This document shows, one piece after another, positions 46,515 to 56,135 of a stretch of 64,000 nucleotides of DNA. This DNA is from Streptomyces sp. WZ.A104. GTDB lineage: Bacteria; Actinomycetota; Actinomycetes; Streptomycetales; Streptomycetaceae. The translations under genes and the position numbers were made by a program. How positions within the stretch are numbered: position 1 is the first letter of the stretch; every line of letters starts with the position of its first letter. The DNA is taken from positions 106,155-170,154 of the forward strand of contig NZ_NWVL01000005.1 in the NCBI RefSeq assembly GCF_002382885.1, given 5' to 3'. The notes under the pieces were generated by a model, which had not been told where the DNA came from, ran no database searches, and saw nothing but the letters and a program-made list of their open reading frames with translations.

Positions 46515-46889
46515 ATGGGAGTTGGGCTGTCCGGAACAGGAGACCAGCGGCGAAGCCAGCTGCTGCGCGGAGTCCTCGACCTGTGCCTGCTGGCACTCAT
46601 CGCCGAGCGCCCGCGCTACGGCTACGAGATCGTCGAGGCCCTCGGTGACAGCGGACTGGAACTGGTGAGCGAAGGCAGTATCTACCCGCTGCTGGCTCGC
46701 ATGGAGAAGGCGGGCCTGGCCGACACCTATCGCGCGCCCTCCGCCACGGGCGGCCCGCCACGCAAGTACTACCGGCTGACCGAGGCCGGGCACGCCGAAC
46801 TGGCCGCAGGCCGCGCAGCCTGGACAAGCTTCACAAGGGCCGTCGACAGGACGCTGTCGGCGGGATCCGAAACGACAGGGGGAAATTAG
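46515..46889 (+). CDS. PadR-family transcriptional regulator
   Basis: 124-residue winged-helix repressor: LLRGVLDLCLLALIAERPRY, GYEIVEAL, LVSEGSIYPLLARMEKAGLA (recognition helix) and GGPPRKYYRLTEAGHAELAA. The ATG at 46515 is close to the -10 box. The stop (TAG) overlaps the GTG of the membrane-protein gene by one base, so both are co-transcribed and probably coupled, the usual PadR/membrane-protein arrangement. Confidence 0.9.
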   Translation: MGVGLSGTGDQRRSQLLRGVLDLCLLALIAERPRYGYEIVEALGDSGLELVSEGSIYPLLARMEKAGLADTYRAPSATGGPPRKYYRLTEAGHAELAAGRAAWTSFTRAVDRTLSAGSETTGGN

Positions 46890-47458
46890 TGACGACTGAT
46901 CAGGTTCTTGATCGTTGCCGCACCGAGTGGATGTTCAACGACATACCCGAGCCGGAAGTCGAGGACATGCTCGCCGAGTTGCGCGATCACCTCGACGACG
47001 CGGCACGCGCAGGCAAGTTGCCGACTCTGGTGGTGGGGAAAGATGTGACAGCCTTCGCAAGCACCTGGGCCGACGAGCACCGCTCCCGCCCACCGCGTCG
47101 CGCGCTGCGCGAACTCGTCCGCCACACCTACGCGGGTGGCGCGGCACTACTGCTGGGGCACCACGTCATCGGCCGGTCCGCCACGGTGGAGGTGGTCCCG
47201 GGCGCGGTAGCGGCAATCGCCCTCTTCGGCGGGCTGATGACGTTCACTCCGTACTGGCGTTGCGTGCTCCACTGGCCGTTCTGGAAGTGGATGGCGTTGT
47301 CCTACGGTCTCTGCGTGGTCCTGCTAGCCCTCTTCTTCATCGGCTCGGCCCCGGTCCTGCTGACCGTTCCGCTCTGGGGAACCGCTCTGTTGCTGCTGCC
47401 TGCTGTGGCAGCTGCCGTCGGCCGCATCCTCAGGACCGAAGTGTTCCGAGCTCGATAG
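46889..47458 (+). CDS. Membrane protein partner of PadR
   Basis: 189 residues. The soluble N-terminus resembles HAAS-type domains (EPEVEDMLAELRDHLDDAAR) that accompany PadR regulators. Four predicted membrane helices follow (from HTYAGGAALLLGHHVIG onward, ending LLLLPAVAAAVGRIL). GTG 46889 overlaps the PadR stop and has AGGGGG upstream. A role in envelope-stress sensing or as PadR target is plausible, but not shown by the sequence. Confidence 0.8.
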   Translation: MTTDQVLDRCRTEWMFNDIPEPEVEDMLAELRDHLDDAARAGKLPTLVVGKDVTAFASTWADEHRSRPPRRALRELVRHTYAGGAALLLGHHVIGRSATVEVVPGAVAAIALFGGLMTFTPYWRCVLHWPFWKWMALSYGLCVVLLALFFIGSAPVLLTVPLWGTALLLLPAVAAAVGRILRTEVFRAR

Positions 47459-47483
47459 GGATCCCAGACTGCGAGGGCACCGT

Positions 47484-47650
47484 GAAGTTACAGGTCACGG
47501 GTCTGGGCCCGGACGGCGGCCAGCGCCTTGTCGGACAGTTTCTGCCCGCGTGTGAGCGGCCGGTTCCGGGTGGCCTTGTAGCCGGTGACGAGCGCCGGTC
47601 GGCGCTCGGGATCACCTCGGCCGCCCCGCGCAGCCTGGATGCGGGCCCAG
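47484..47650 (-). pseudogene. Transposase fragment (IS5-type)
   Basis: On the minus strand ALVTGYKATRNRPLTRGQKL then SDKALAAVRAQTRDL resembles the C-terminal third of DDE_Tnp_4 transposases (normally followed by APVEHGF). The rest of 47459-48048 shows no intact gene. Confidence 0.5.
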
Positions 47651-48048
47651 TTCGTCGTCGGGGTGCGCTGCTTGGTGGTGCGGCCGTGGTGGGGCTTGGT
47701 GTCGGACTGGTGGTGTTCGGGGGCTGTCCCGGCCCAGGAGCGCAGCTGGCCGGGGCCGGGGCCGGGGATGCGGGTTAGGCCGCCGGTCTCGGCGGCCGGC
47801 GGCGCGGGGGAGGACTGGGTCGATCCCGGGGGGGGCGTGCAGGACCGCGTAAGGGCTGCCCCGTAGTCCCTGGCGGGCGCGCGGCGTCAGCTACGGCACC
47901 TCGCCGCGCCGTCGGAACGCCCGCGTACATCCCGCATGCGGACGTCCCTCCTTTCGTCAGGCGGGTTGGCACGCAGGGGTGTTGAGGAAAAGCTGAAGCT
48001 CCTGATAGGCGGGTTGCCGACCAGCTTCAACCTGTCTGTCCGGAACTT

Positions 48049-48607
48049 CACGTGCTTCTCTATCCATCGGGGATCGATCTGTCCAGCCCGACCCTGCGTT
48101 ACCTGTCCGAGCTGCTGACAGCCCGGCGCCGTGAACGCGGCACGCGATGGCGCTGCCTGACCGCGGACCGACAGGCCCTGCTCGTCCTGGCCCACCTGCA
48201 CTGCAAGCACAAGTGGCACGGCATGAACGTCCAGGTCGTCGCTGATGCCTTCGGACGCCTGCTCTGGGCCTCACCTGTCCTGCCAGGTGCCGTCCACGGC
48301 ATCAAGGCCGTACGCACTCACGGGATCATCGAAGCACCGACCAAACTGGTCTTCCGAACGTGGGCGGACAAGGGATATCTGGGAGCTCGCGGGACGATCC
48401 TGGTGCCTTGTCGGGACCGCTGGAGCACGCTTCCGACCGGGAAGCGGGCGGGGTGCACTCCTCCCGCGCCAGGATCCGAGCTGCCAGCGAGCAGACCAAT
48501 GCCACCCTGAAAGTTCGCGGCTCCTGTGCAAACTCCGTTGCAGCACCACCCGCATCACCGGCATCGTCGAGGCCGTCCTGGCCTTGCACCTCGCCACGTC
48601 GGCCTGA
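48049..48607 (+). pseudogene. IS5-type (DDE_Tnp_4) transposase with deletion and frameshifts
   Basis: Starts LLYPSGIDLSSPTLRYLSEL and ADRQALLVLAHL, then jumps over about 90 residues to CKHKWHGMNVQVVADAFGRL, LWASPVLPGAVHGIKAVRTH and ADKGYLGARGTILVP. The C-terminus continues in two other frames (SSRARIRAASEQTNATLK; LLCKLRCSTTRITGIVEAVL). Inactive. Confidence 0.75.
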
Positions 48608-48682
48608 GGTCGGTGCAGTTCCTGATGCCGTGGACAAGAGAGCAGCGCCGCCGGCAAACAACATCAAGGGAGTCCTCTCACC

Positions 48683-48928
48683 GTGGCAGACGTCAGAGTC
48701 ACCTACGACGAGACAGTGGACGCAGCGTACGTGTACCTCACCGGACCGCAGTCCCGCGCGGAGTCCGCGCGCATGTATCCCTGCGCTCCGGCGGACGTTG
48801 ACGCCATGATCAACCTCGATTTCGACGAGCAGGGCCGTCTCATCGGCATCGAGGTGTTGGCCGCCAGCTCAAAATTGCCCAAGTACCTGCTCCAGTCCGC
48901 GGAGCGGCTGGACACCGAAGACTCATGA
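48683..48928 (+). CDS. DUF2283 family protein
   Basis: 81 residues, compact beta-rich protein: VRVTYDETVDAAYVYLTG, then MINLDFDEQGRLIGIEVLAA with the conserved DFDxxGxLxGIEVL signature. DUF2283 proteins are small, of unknown function, and sometimes toxin-antitoxin- or phage-associated. The GTG at 48683 has AAGGGAG about ten bases upstream. No partner gene is seen. Confidence 0.8.
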   Translation: MADVRVTYDETVDAAYVYLTGPQSRAESARMYPCAPADVDAMINLDFDEQGRLIGIEVLAASSKLPKYLLQSAERLDTEDS

Positions 48929-48977
48929 ACAGTCGTGCACCGCCCTGGCGGCGACCGGGGTGCGACGCGCAGCAGGT

Positions 48978-49120
48978 TGGACAAGGCTCCTTGTATGCGG
49001 ACGGGGGCTACGACCACGACATCTACCGTCGCCGACTGCGTGAGCGGGGCATCGTCCCGAAGATCTCCCGTCGCGGTCAGCCACACGGTTCGGGCCTGGG
49101 CCGTGTGCGATGGGTAGCCG
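48978..49120 (+). pseudogene. IS5-family transposase fragment
   Basis: Encodes a short internal piece only: LYADGGYDHDIYRRRLRERG, IVPKISRRGQPHGSGLGRVR, WV. This is the third catalytic region of IS5 transposases. Between here and 49437 no gene is seen. Confidence 0.65.
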
Positions 49121-49437
49121 TGAGCTGCCGCCAACTTGAAGTCGCAGGTCAAGAGGCTGGTGTGCCAGCCTGTAGGGATGCTCACGCTGGTGGTAGGCGG
49201 TAGTCTGCGGTGTAGATCGTCTGTCGCCGCAGGTTTTGCTGGTACCTGCGAACCGAGTTTCTCGATGGCGTGAGGCGGCTGTCGGTGACCACCCGGCTCA
49301 TGAATTTCATGGGGGCCGCGTGTGTTCGGCTTGGCGGACTGGACGCCGCAGTGGGGTGGGACGTGGTTGGTCGGCCACCGCCGACTCGGATGCGATATTC
49401 GGTAGCGGACGGAGTCAATGCGCACCACGATGCGAGC

Positions 49438-50013
49438 ATGGACTCAGGCGAGCGCAACAACGAAGCGGCGGTGACTCGGTGGACCCCTTCCACCATCTAC
49501 CCCGACATGTGGGTCGATCCGGATGACGACCCGCGCGAGACGGAAGTCGAGACGGTCGACGAGCTCGGCTCTCTGCAGGAGAGTCTGCGCTACTTCCGCC
49601 TGACCATCGAGATGAAGTGTGCGGGCCTGGATGCCGAGCAGATGGCCCGGCGCTCCGTACCGCCGTCCACGATGTCCCTGCTCGGGCTGGTGCGGCACAT
49701 GGCCGAGGACGAACGGCACTTCCGCCGGATGGCCGGAGAGGACTCGCCCAGGATCTACCGCACCCCTGAAGACCGTGACGGCGACTGGAACGGAGCGGTC
49801 GCCGACCCGGCGGTCGTGGAGGATGCCTGGCGGCAGTGGCGGGCCGAGAGCGAGGTGACCGACCGTTTCATCGCCGGCTTCGCTGACCTCGGCACGCGGA
49901 CCGGGGAGGCGCCGCTGCGCGAGATCCTGGTGGCGCAGATCGCCGAGTACGCGCGACACTGCGGCCACGCCGACCTCCTTCGCGAGCGGATCGACGGCCG
50001 AGTAGGCCAGTGA
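49438..50013 (+). CDS. DinB-superfamily (DUF664) protein
   Basis: 191-residue four-helix-bundle protein of the DinB/mycothiol-dependent enzyme superfamily. Helix 1 has LGSLQESLRYFRLTIEMKCA. The metal-ligand region reads MSLLGLVRHMAEDERHFRRM. The last helix is LREILVAQIAEYARHCGHAD, with the distal His pair. Likely a mycothiol-dependent transferase or detoxification enzyme (family inference). The start is uncertain: ATG 49438 is used; no convincing ribosome site. Confidence 0.8.
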   Translation: MDSGERNNEAAVTRWTPSTIYPDMWVDPDDDPRETEVETVDELGSLQESLRYFRLTIEMKCAGLDAEQMARRSVPPSTMSLLGLVRHMAEDERHFRRMAGEDSPRIYRTPEDRDGDWNGAVADPAVVEDAWRQWRAESEVTDRFIAGFADLGTRTGEAPLREILVAQIAEYARHCGHADLLRERIDGRVGQ

Positions 50014-50234
50014 TAACACCCGCCGTGTGGATCGGGGAGGCGGGAGAAGCCAGCCGGTGTTGGCGGGTGTCCCGGGGAGCCGGGCCCCTGTGTCGGCGAG
50101 GCGGTAGGAACCGCGGCCGCTCTCCGTGACCCTGCCACGCGAGGGGGGCTGACCGTCCGATTCTTACCCGCTGTGGCCGGTCAGCCTTCTACGATCGGGT
50201 GCATGCTGGATCCCGAGCTGCCGAACGGATCACC

Positions 50235-50657
50235 ATGCGCCGCGCGAAACTGGACGAACTCGAAGAACAACTGGCCAAGCAGTTGGCCGAGGTGCGGATC
50301 GAGCGCGACGAACTGGCCGTCGCCGAACGTGTCCTTGAGCGGGTGAGTGCGGAGCTCGCCGACGAACGCGTCTCGGCTGCGTCGGCGCCCGGGCAGGTGG
50401 GCGGTCGGGCGGTGATGCTGATCCCACACCGCGAGCCGGGAATGGAGGAGAACACGCTTCCGCCGGAATACCAGCGCATCCTGTCTGCCGTGCGGCAGGC
50501 CGCTGGGCCGGTCATGGCCCGGGAGGTCGGCGACATGCTGGCAGTGGACGTCAGAGTGAAGAGCAAGCTGGAACCTCTGCGTGGGAAGCTGGTCAGACTG
50601 ACGGACCGCGGCTGGCTGCGCAAACTGCCCGACGGCAGGTTCACCACCCACATCTGA
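50235..50657 (+). CDS. Coiled-coil/winged-helix protein, probably IS-accessory
   Basis: 140 residues. The N-terminal 45 residues are a coiled coil (AKLDELEEQLAKQLAEVRIE, RDELAVAERVLERVSAEL). The C-terminus is a winged-helix-like segment (LPPEYQRILSAVRQAAGPVM, PLRGKLVRLTDRGWLRKLPD). Similar small genes in Streptomyces sit next to DDE_Tnp_4 transposases, and here a transposase fragment follows 73 bases later. It may be the accessory gene of that broken element. Function unknown. Confidence 0.65.
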   Translation: MRRAKLDELEEQLAKQLAEVRIERDELAVAERVLERVSAELADERVSAASAPGQVGGRAVMLIPHREPGMEENTLPPEYQRILSAVRQAAGPVMAREVGDMLAVDVRVKSKLEPLRGKLVRLTDRGWLRKLPDGRFTTHI

Positions 50658-50729
50658 GCAGATACGCAGCCGCCCGGGGTAGCGTGACGCGGGCGTAACC
50701 GGGCTACCCCCGGTGGCTGTTGGAATTGT

Positions 50730-51098
50730 GTGACGAATGCTAAAGAACGCGCCGAAGACACCTGCCCGTCTGTCTACCAGTGCCGTCTGCCGCTGTCCAC
50801 GCGAACCATCAACCACCTCGCCGATCTCCTCAGACGCCGACTGAAGGGGATTCGGTCCCGGTGGCGGATCCTGCCGCCTGGGAGGATCGCGGTGATCGTC
50901 CTGGGCGTACTGCGTCACGACCAGCGCCTGGCCGACATGGCCGGCGGCAACGACGTGTCCGAGTCCACCGTCCGACGCTGGCGCGACGAGCTGATCGGAC
51001 TGCTCGCCGCCCAGGTGCCGCGCCTGGACCGCGCCCTGAAGCACGTCGCCAGGCAGGGTGGGGAGGTGGGGACTGCTGCATGGATAGGTGAGACCTGA
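50730..51098 (+). pseudogene. DDE_Tnp_4 transposase N-terminal fragment
   Basis: Carries only the N-terminal DNA-binding part: YQCRLPLSTRTINHLADLLR, PGRIAVIVLGVLRHDQRLAD, NDVSESTVRRWRDELIGLLA, KHVARQGGEV. The sequence diverges where the DDE domain (normally IDGT) should begin. Confidence 0.7.
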
Positions 51099-51134
51099 CC
51101 TGGCTTGCTGAGAGGCGGCCTGGAGGATGTCGCA

Positions 51135-51370
51135 GTGCCCAAGCCGTATCCGAGGGAGTACCGCGAGGACGTCGTGCGGGTCGCACGTAACCGTGAGCCC
51201 GGCGTCACGCTGGAACAGATCGCCGCCGTTTTCGGCGTCCACCCGATCACGCTGCCGAAGTGGCTGCGCGCGCGGACACCGACGAGGGCGCCAGGCCCGC
51301 AATGGCGTCCGGCTGCTGGAGCAGGAGGACGAAGTCCTCGGGAGGGCTGCGGGGTATCTGTTGCAGGACC
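51135..51370 (+). pseudogene. IS3-family OrfA remnant
   Basis: GTG 51135 begins PKPYPREYREDVVRVARNRE then PGVTLEQIAAVFGVHPITLP and KWLRAR, the HTH of IS3 OrfA proteins. A frameshift follows and the leucine-zipper part (VRLLEQEDEVLGRAAGYL) continues in another frame. OrfB is absent. Confidence 0.7.
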
Positions 51371-51394
51371 TCGAACCGAGTGACGGGATACGGC

Positions 51395-51865
51395 ATGGGT
51401 CGCAACAAGCCGGTCAAGCCGCGGCGGGAAAGGCCGGCGGGGCCGCCGCAGCATGTGCACGGGGGGTGCGAGATCCCCGACGGCTTTGCTGACCCGGGCG
51501 GGCGGCCGGTGGATCACAGGCTGCTCGGGGAAGTAGTGGGCGCCGCGTTCGACGGCTGCACCACATGCCAGGACCCGCTGCTGAGGTTCATGGTCGAGGA
51601 CCCGGCGACGTCGGCGCGTACGGTCGAGCTGGCGTGCGTCGCCGTCCATGGGCAGCTCGGCGGGTTCCCTCCCTCGATGACCGACGAGGATGCGCCGGGC
51701 AGTACGTCGTCCCCGGAGTTCCGGCGGCTGGCCCGTGCGGGCCTGGACGGTGCGAACGGCGCGATGTTCCGGGAGTGGGAGCGGAGGGTGGCGGGGGCGG
51801 AACGGCGGTCGACGGTGAACACCGCGACGGACACCATCGTCGGGCTGATGGCGGTCGGCGGGTAG
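51395..51865 (+). CDS. Hypothetical protein
   Basis: 156 residues, family not recognised. The basic start (GRNKPVKPRRERPAGPP) is followed by GGCEIPDGFADPGGRPVDHR and EVVGAAFDGCTTCQDPLLRF with a CxxC pair. SARTVELACVAVHGQLGG and GLDGANGAMFREWERRVAG lead to a helical end. ATG 51395 has a GGGA about eight bases upstream. It overlaps the end of the IS3 remnant region only marginally. It could be a small cytoplasmic protein or a passenger of a lost element. Confidence 0.6.
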   Translation: MGRNKPVKPRRERPAGPPQHVHGGCEIPDGFADPGGRPVDHRLLGEVVGAAFDGCTTCQDPLLRFMVEDPATSARTVELACVAVHGQLGGFPPSMTDEDAPGSTSSPEFRRLARAGLDGANGAMFREWERRVAGAERRSTVNTATDTIVGLMAVGG

Positions 51866-52574
51866 AGCGGGCCCGTGCCGAGCTGGCCGATGGTGTGCGG
51901 GCTGCGGGGTGTGCCGTCCGGACGCCGTGCTCAACAGGCCGTGACCGGCCCGGCCTCCTTCACAATCGGCCAAGCCGTCATTAAGCGCGTGAGAGCCGTG
52001 GCCCGATGGGGCGGGAAGCGGACCACCAGCGCTCGGTGACGGGATTCAGGATGCGGAGGGGGCCGTATCCCCAGGCGTCGCGGAAGCGGGGCGCCCCGTT
52101 CCTGAGAACGCAGGCGCTCCGTGCTCTCTCGACTGCTGAGGCCCGGTGGTCGCCGCGGCCGCCGAGTGCGCGAGCAGGTTCCCTGTGGCCGCGACGGGGC
52201 CTGCGGCTCGTGCTGTGTCGGCGCACGACGGCTGCGCTCCGGTGCGGCCTTGAGCCGGTACCGGGCGTAGCGGGGCTGTGTCGTTCAGGCGGTCAGGGTG
52301 ATCCCAAGATCTCGATGGTCTGCCGCTGTTCCCGGTTCCGCTTGAGTAGCCATCTGCCTGATCCCCCGTCCATCTAGCCAGCATCTGGGTGGGCAGGAGT
52401 GTGGCAGGCCCTCAACTATGCGACCAGCGGCACGGGTCTGCACCAAAACAGCACATAATATCAGTGCAGCCCAAGGTGTGACGCGGAATCGAGAGTCACC
52501 GCAGGCTTTGTGCTGTCCGGCGGCATCACCCGTTCAGGGGCTGCACGCGAAGTACCTTATCCAGCTAGGAAGCT
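51866..52574. other. Gene-poor gap before the large secreted fusion
   Basis: No convincing gene. A short minus-strand stretch near 52150-51985 (APRFRDAWGYGPLRILNPVT) might be a gene remnant. An unusually AT-rich patch (about 52440-52480, containing CATAATATC) and 52550-52600 may hold the promoter of the downstream gene. Confidence 0.4.
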
Positions 52575-55500
52575 TTGTTGTCACATATACACAGATATAG
52601 ACCCGTCGTTCGTGTGCCGCGGCGGGTACGCGGCGGGATCACCGCCGCAGCGGCCGTCGCGGTTGTCCTGGCCGCCCCCAGCCCGCTGTCGGCTGTGAAC
52701 ACCGCCGCCCCGACGGGGCAGCCATCCGTACAGGCGGCGGTGAAGACGGCCTCCGGTGCGCAGGAGCCCCCGGCCGGTCAGAGGAAGGAGACGGCGGCGG
52801 GTCCTACTGTCCCCGCACGTGCCTCCGCGACGCAGGAGGCGAAGGACGCCGATGTTCCTGGCCCCTTCACGTCCTGGGCGCAGTTGCGGCGTGCGCAGGT
52901 GAAGATGAACGAGACCGCCTATGTGCTGGAACACTCGGTGGGGCAGAAGGACGGACAGGGATTCGCCGGTGCGATCGTCGCGCCTGAGAAAAGGCATCTC
53001 ACCCTGTACTGGCGGGGTGCGCTGACACCGGCTGTCAAAGCCGCCATCGCCAGCAGCCCGGCGCCGGTGGTGGTCAAGTCGGCCTCCCATACGGCAAAGG
53101 ACCTGTCGCGGGCATCTGCCCAGGTGGTGCGGCTGGCCGGTTCCGCCAAGGTCCAGCTCGCGGAGATCATCAGGCCGCAGGACGGGAGCGGGTTGCAGGC
53201 GTCGGTGGCGGGGGACGAGGCCGCGGCGGCACAGCTGCGGCAGACCGTGGCCGCTGCCGACATAGACGTGCCGGTGGCCGTCACCGCAGGAGGGGCGGTG
53301 CAGACCAGCCTGAACCGGGGGAACGACCCCGAACTGGGCGGCGCGCAGATGGTCCGCCCCGTCTGCAGCACGGCATTCGCGGTCAAGTACGGGGGCGCGG
53401 ACGCAATGCTGACCGCCGACCACTGTTTCGCCCCCGGCTACGGCAACGAGAGGTACTCCGTCGGCTCCGACGGCCAGCCGGTGACCCAGCCCTTCGGAAG
53501 TCGGGCTTCCCCCAGGGCGTCGGCAGGGTACGGACACGTCGACGTCGCCGTGCTGGATCAGCGCAATGGGACGACGTACTACCCCATCATGTGGGCCGGC
53601 GGAAGCGCCGCCTCTCCGCTCACCACGCAGAGGGCAGTTTCGGTCACCGGCGCGCAGGTACCGCGACAGGGCAACTGGGTCTGCCAGTCCGGTGCCCGTT
53701 CGGGCGAGGTGTGCAACATCCAGATCACCGCCCGCGTCGAGGACTACTTCTCCAAGGGCCCCGATGGTAGGGGCGGCGAAATAACGCACCACTACAGGTG
53801 GGGCTGGCAGGCGAAGAAGAGAGTGACCCCGAGCGACAGCAGCACCATTGCGGCGCGGCGGGGTGACAGCGGCGGCCCCGTCGTCCTCTCCGAAGGGCAG
53901 GACGCGGGGATCGGTAAGGCAGTGACGGCGATGGGCGTCGTATCGTCAGGTGCGGGCCGGGGCTTCGCATGTCCGACCGGCGTGGTCAGCACCTGTTTCA
54001 AAACGATCACCTTCGTCGGGATCGACGACGCCCTCAACTTCCTCGGTGGTACTGACCTGACAGTGACGGATGCCTCGGACTCCAGCGTCAGGAGGACCGT
54101 GAACTTCCAGGGCCAGGGGCCCGCCCAAGGCCCGGCAGTCCAGCCTGAAGTCGGTCTGCACACCGAACTGGTGAGCGAGAACGGTGCCGCGCTGGCCTAC
54201 GATGAAACGCTCGGCGACTACGACGGCATCATCCATGGCTACGACAGGGCCGACTGGGAAATGCATCAGGCGCCCGACGGCAGCTGGATCTTCCAGAACC
54301 TCGCCCATCCTTCGCAGTATCTCGGGTATCCCGATGGTTCCGGGTATCGGTTCATCTCTGCGGGGGACGGCTATTTTCAGCTCCGGCACGGAGACTCCTG
54401 TATCGCCCTCAAACTGGTGCTGGGTCCGCGCAACATCGGAGACGTCTGGACAGAGGGGTGCGACAGCAGCAAGAGATCCCAGAGGTTCAAACTGGTCCCG
54501 GTGAACGATGCCACGTCCGGGGCTCTGGAACCGGTGCCTCCCGCCGAACGGAACACGTCGGCCCCGGCCACGAAGCCCACGCCCCGCCCCGGGCTTGCCG
54601 TGATGCCGCTGGGCGACTCGATCACCCTAGGTGTGGGGAGCACCACGCGCACCGGCTACCGGCCCCTGCTGGCGCGCCGCCTCGCTGACACCACGGACGC
54701 CCTGCGGTTCGTCGGGTCGCGTGTCGATCCCGACGGCACCCGTCACGAGGGCCACTCGGGCTGGCGCATCGACCAGCTCCAGGCCAACATCGAGACCTGG
54801 CTGGCCGATGCGAAACCGAATGTCGTACTGCTGCACATCGGCACCAACGACATGGACCGCGACTACCAGGTAAGTACCGCGCCCCAGCGTCTGGGCACTC
54901 TCATCGACCAGATCCACGCGGCCTCCCCTGACACCGCGGTCGTGGTCGCATCCCTCGTGCCGGCAGCCGAACCCGCAGTGCAGGCCCGTGTCACCGCGTA
55001 CAACAAGGCGATCCCCGGCGTGGTCGCGGAGCGGGCCGCCAAGGGCTACCGGATCACGCAGGTCAGCATGGATACCCTCACCACTGCCGACCTCAACGAC
55101 AGCCTTCACCCCAACAACGCCGGTTACGAAAAGATGGCCGAATCGTTCCTCGGCGGCATCGCGACGCTCTCCCGCAACGGCTGGATCACGGAGAAGATCG
55201 ACGTCAAGCCCGCGCCACCCCGGCAGACGGCGACCGCGGGTGACTACAACGTCGACGTCAACGGCGACGGCCGGGCCGACTACCTCGTCGTCGACGACAA
55301 TGGCGCCGTCCGCGCCTACACCAACACCGCCAACAGCACCGGCGGCGTGAAGTGGACCGACCAGGGCTATATCGCCTCCGGCTCCAACGCCTGGACCGGC
55401 AGCCAGGTGCGCTTCGCCGACATCGGCGGCGACGCTCGCGCGGACTACCTGATCGTTGAACCCAACGGCGCCACCCGCGCCTTCATCAACCAAGGCGGCG

Positions 55501-56075
55501 ACGGCCACGGCGGATGGCACTACCAGGGCTATATCGCCTCCGGCTCCAACGCCTGGACCGGCAGCCAGGTGCGCTTCGCCGGCATCGGCGGCGACGCTCG
55601 CGCGGACTACCTGATCGTCGAACCCAACGGCGCCACCCGCGCCTTCATCAGCACCACCAACACCACCACCGGCGCCATCAAGTGGACCGACCAGGGCACC
55701 ATCGCCTCCGGCTCCAACGCCTGGACCGGCAGCCAGGTGCGCTTCGCCAACGTCGGCGGCGACGTCCGCGCGGACTACCTGATCGTCGAACCGAACGGCG
55801 CCACCCGCGCCTTCATCAACCAAGGCGGCGACGGCCACGGCGGATGGCTTGACCGCGGTGCCATCGCAACCGGCTCCGAAGCCTGGACCGGCAGCCAGGT
55901 GCGCTTCGCCGACATCGGCGGCGACGGCCTGGCCGACTACCTCGTCCTCGCCGACAACGGCAGCGTCCGCGCCTACACCAACAGCGCCAACACCACCACC
56001 GGCGCCATCAAGTGGACCGACCAGGGCGTCATCGCCACCGGTACGGGAGCACCCAGTAGCCGGGTCCGTATCTAG
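52575..56075 (+). CDS. Secreted fusion: trypsin-like protease, beta-trefoil, SGNH hydrolase and FG-GAP repeats
   Basis: 1166 residues. An N-terminal signal (RRVRGGITAAAAVAVVLAA, then PSPLSA) and an Ala-rich propeptide precede a chymotrypsin-type domain, about residues 250-510, with the full triad: His in LTADHC, Asp in YGHVDVAVLD, Ser in ARRGDSGGPVV. A beta-trefoil/ricin-like domain follows (about 535-655; LVSENGAALAYDETLGDYDG to QRFKLVPV). Next is an SGNH/GDSL hydrolase, about 675-875 (GDSITLGVGS, HIGTNDMDRD, LNDSLHPNNAGY), then five FG-GAP/VCBS blades (units of about 50 residues, NGDGRADYLVVDDNG and WTGSQVRFADIGGD). The start is uncertain: TTG 52575/52578 (AGGA just upstream) or GTG 52611. 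Probably acts on extracellular polymer or cell-wall esters. Confidence 0.85.
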   Translation: MLSHIHRYRPVVRVPRRVRGGITAAAAVAVVLAAPSPLSAVNTAAPTGQPSVQAAVKTASGAQEPPAGQRKETAAGPTVPARASATQEAKDADVPGPFTSWAQLRRAQVKMNETAYVLEHSVGQKDGQGFAGAIVAPEKRHLTLYWRGALTPAVKAAIASSPAPVVVKSASHTAKDLSRASAQVVRLAGSAKVQLAEIIRPQDGSGLQASVAGDEAAAAQLRQTVAAADIDVPVAVTAGGAVQTSLNRGNDPELGGAQMVRPVCSTAFAVKYGGADAMLTADHCFAPGYGNERYSVGSDGQPVTQPFGSRASPRASAGYGHVDVAVLDQRNGTTYYPIMWAGGSAASPLTTQRAVSVTGAQVPRQGNWVCQSGARSGEVCNIQITARVEDYFSKGPDGRGGEITHHYRWGWQAKKRVTPSDSSTIAARRGDSGGPVVLSEGQDAGIGKAVTAMGVVSSGAGRGFACPTGVVSTCFKTITFVGIDDALNFLGGTDLTVTDASDSSVRRTVNFQGQGPAQGPAVQPEVGLHTELVSENGAALAYDETLGDYDGIIHGYDRADWEMHQAPDGSWIFQNLAHPSQYLGYPDGSGYRFISAGDGYFQLRHGDSCIALKLVLGPRNIGDVWTEGCDSSKRSQRFKLVPVNDATSGALEPVPPAERNTSAPATKPTPRPGLAVMPLGDSITLGVGSTTRTGYRPLLARRLADTTDALRFVGSRVDPDGTRHEGHSGWRIDQLQANIETWLADAKPNVVLLHIGTNDMDRDYQVSTAPQRLGTLIDQIHAASPDTAVVVASLVPAAEPAVQARVTAYNKAIPGVVAERAAKGYRITQVSMDTLTTADLNDSLHPNNAGYEKMAESFLGGIATLSRNGWITEKIDVKPAPPRQTATAGDYNVDVNGDGRADYLVVDDNGAVRAYTNTANSTGGVKWTDQGYIASGSNAWTGSQVRFADIGGDARADYLIVEPNGATRAFINQGGDGHGGWHYQGYIASGSNAWTGSQVRFAGIGGDARADYLIVEPNGATRAFISTTNTTTGAIKWTDQGTIASGSNAWTGSQVRFANVGGDVRADYLIVEPNGATRAFINQGGDGHGGWLDRGAIATGSEAWTGSQVRFADIGGDGLADYLVLADNGSVRAYTNSANTTTGAIKWTDQGVIATGTGAPSSRVRI

Positions 56076-56135
56076 AAACCCGCAGACGGACTGATACGCA
56101 ACCCACGTCCGGACGGGAGGTCTCTCCGATAGCCC

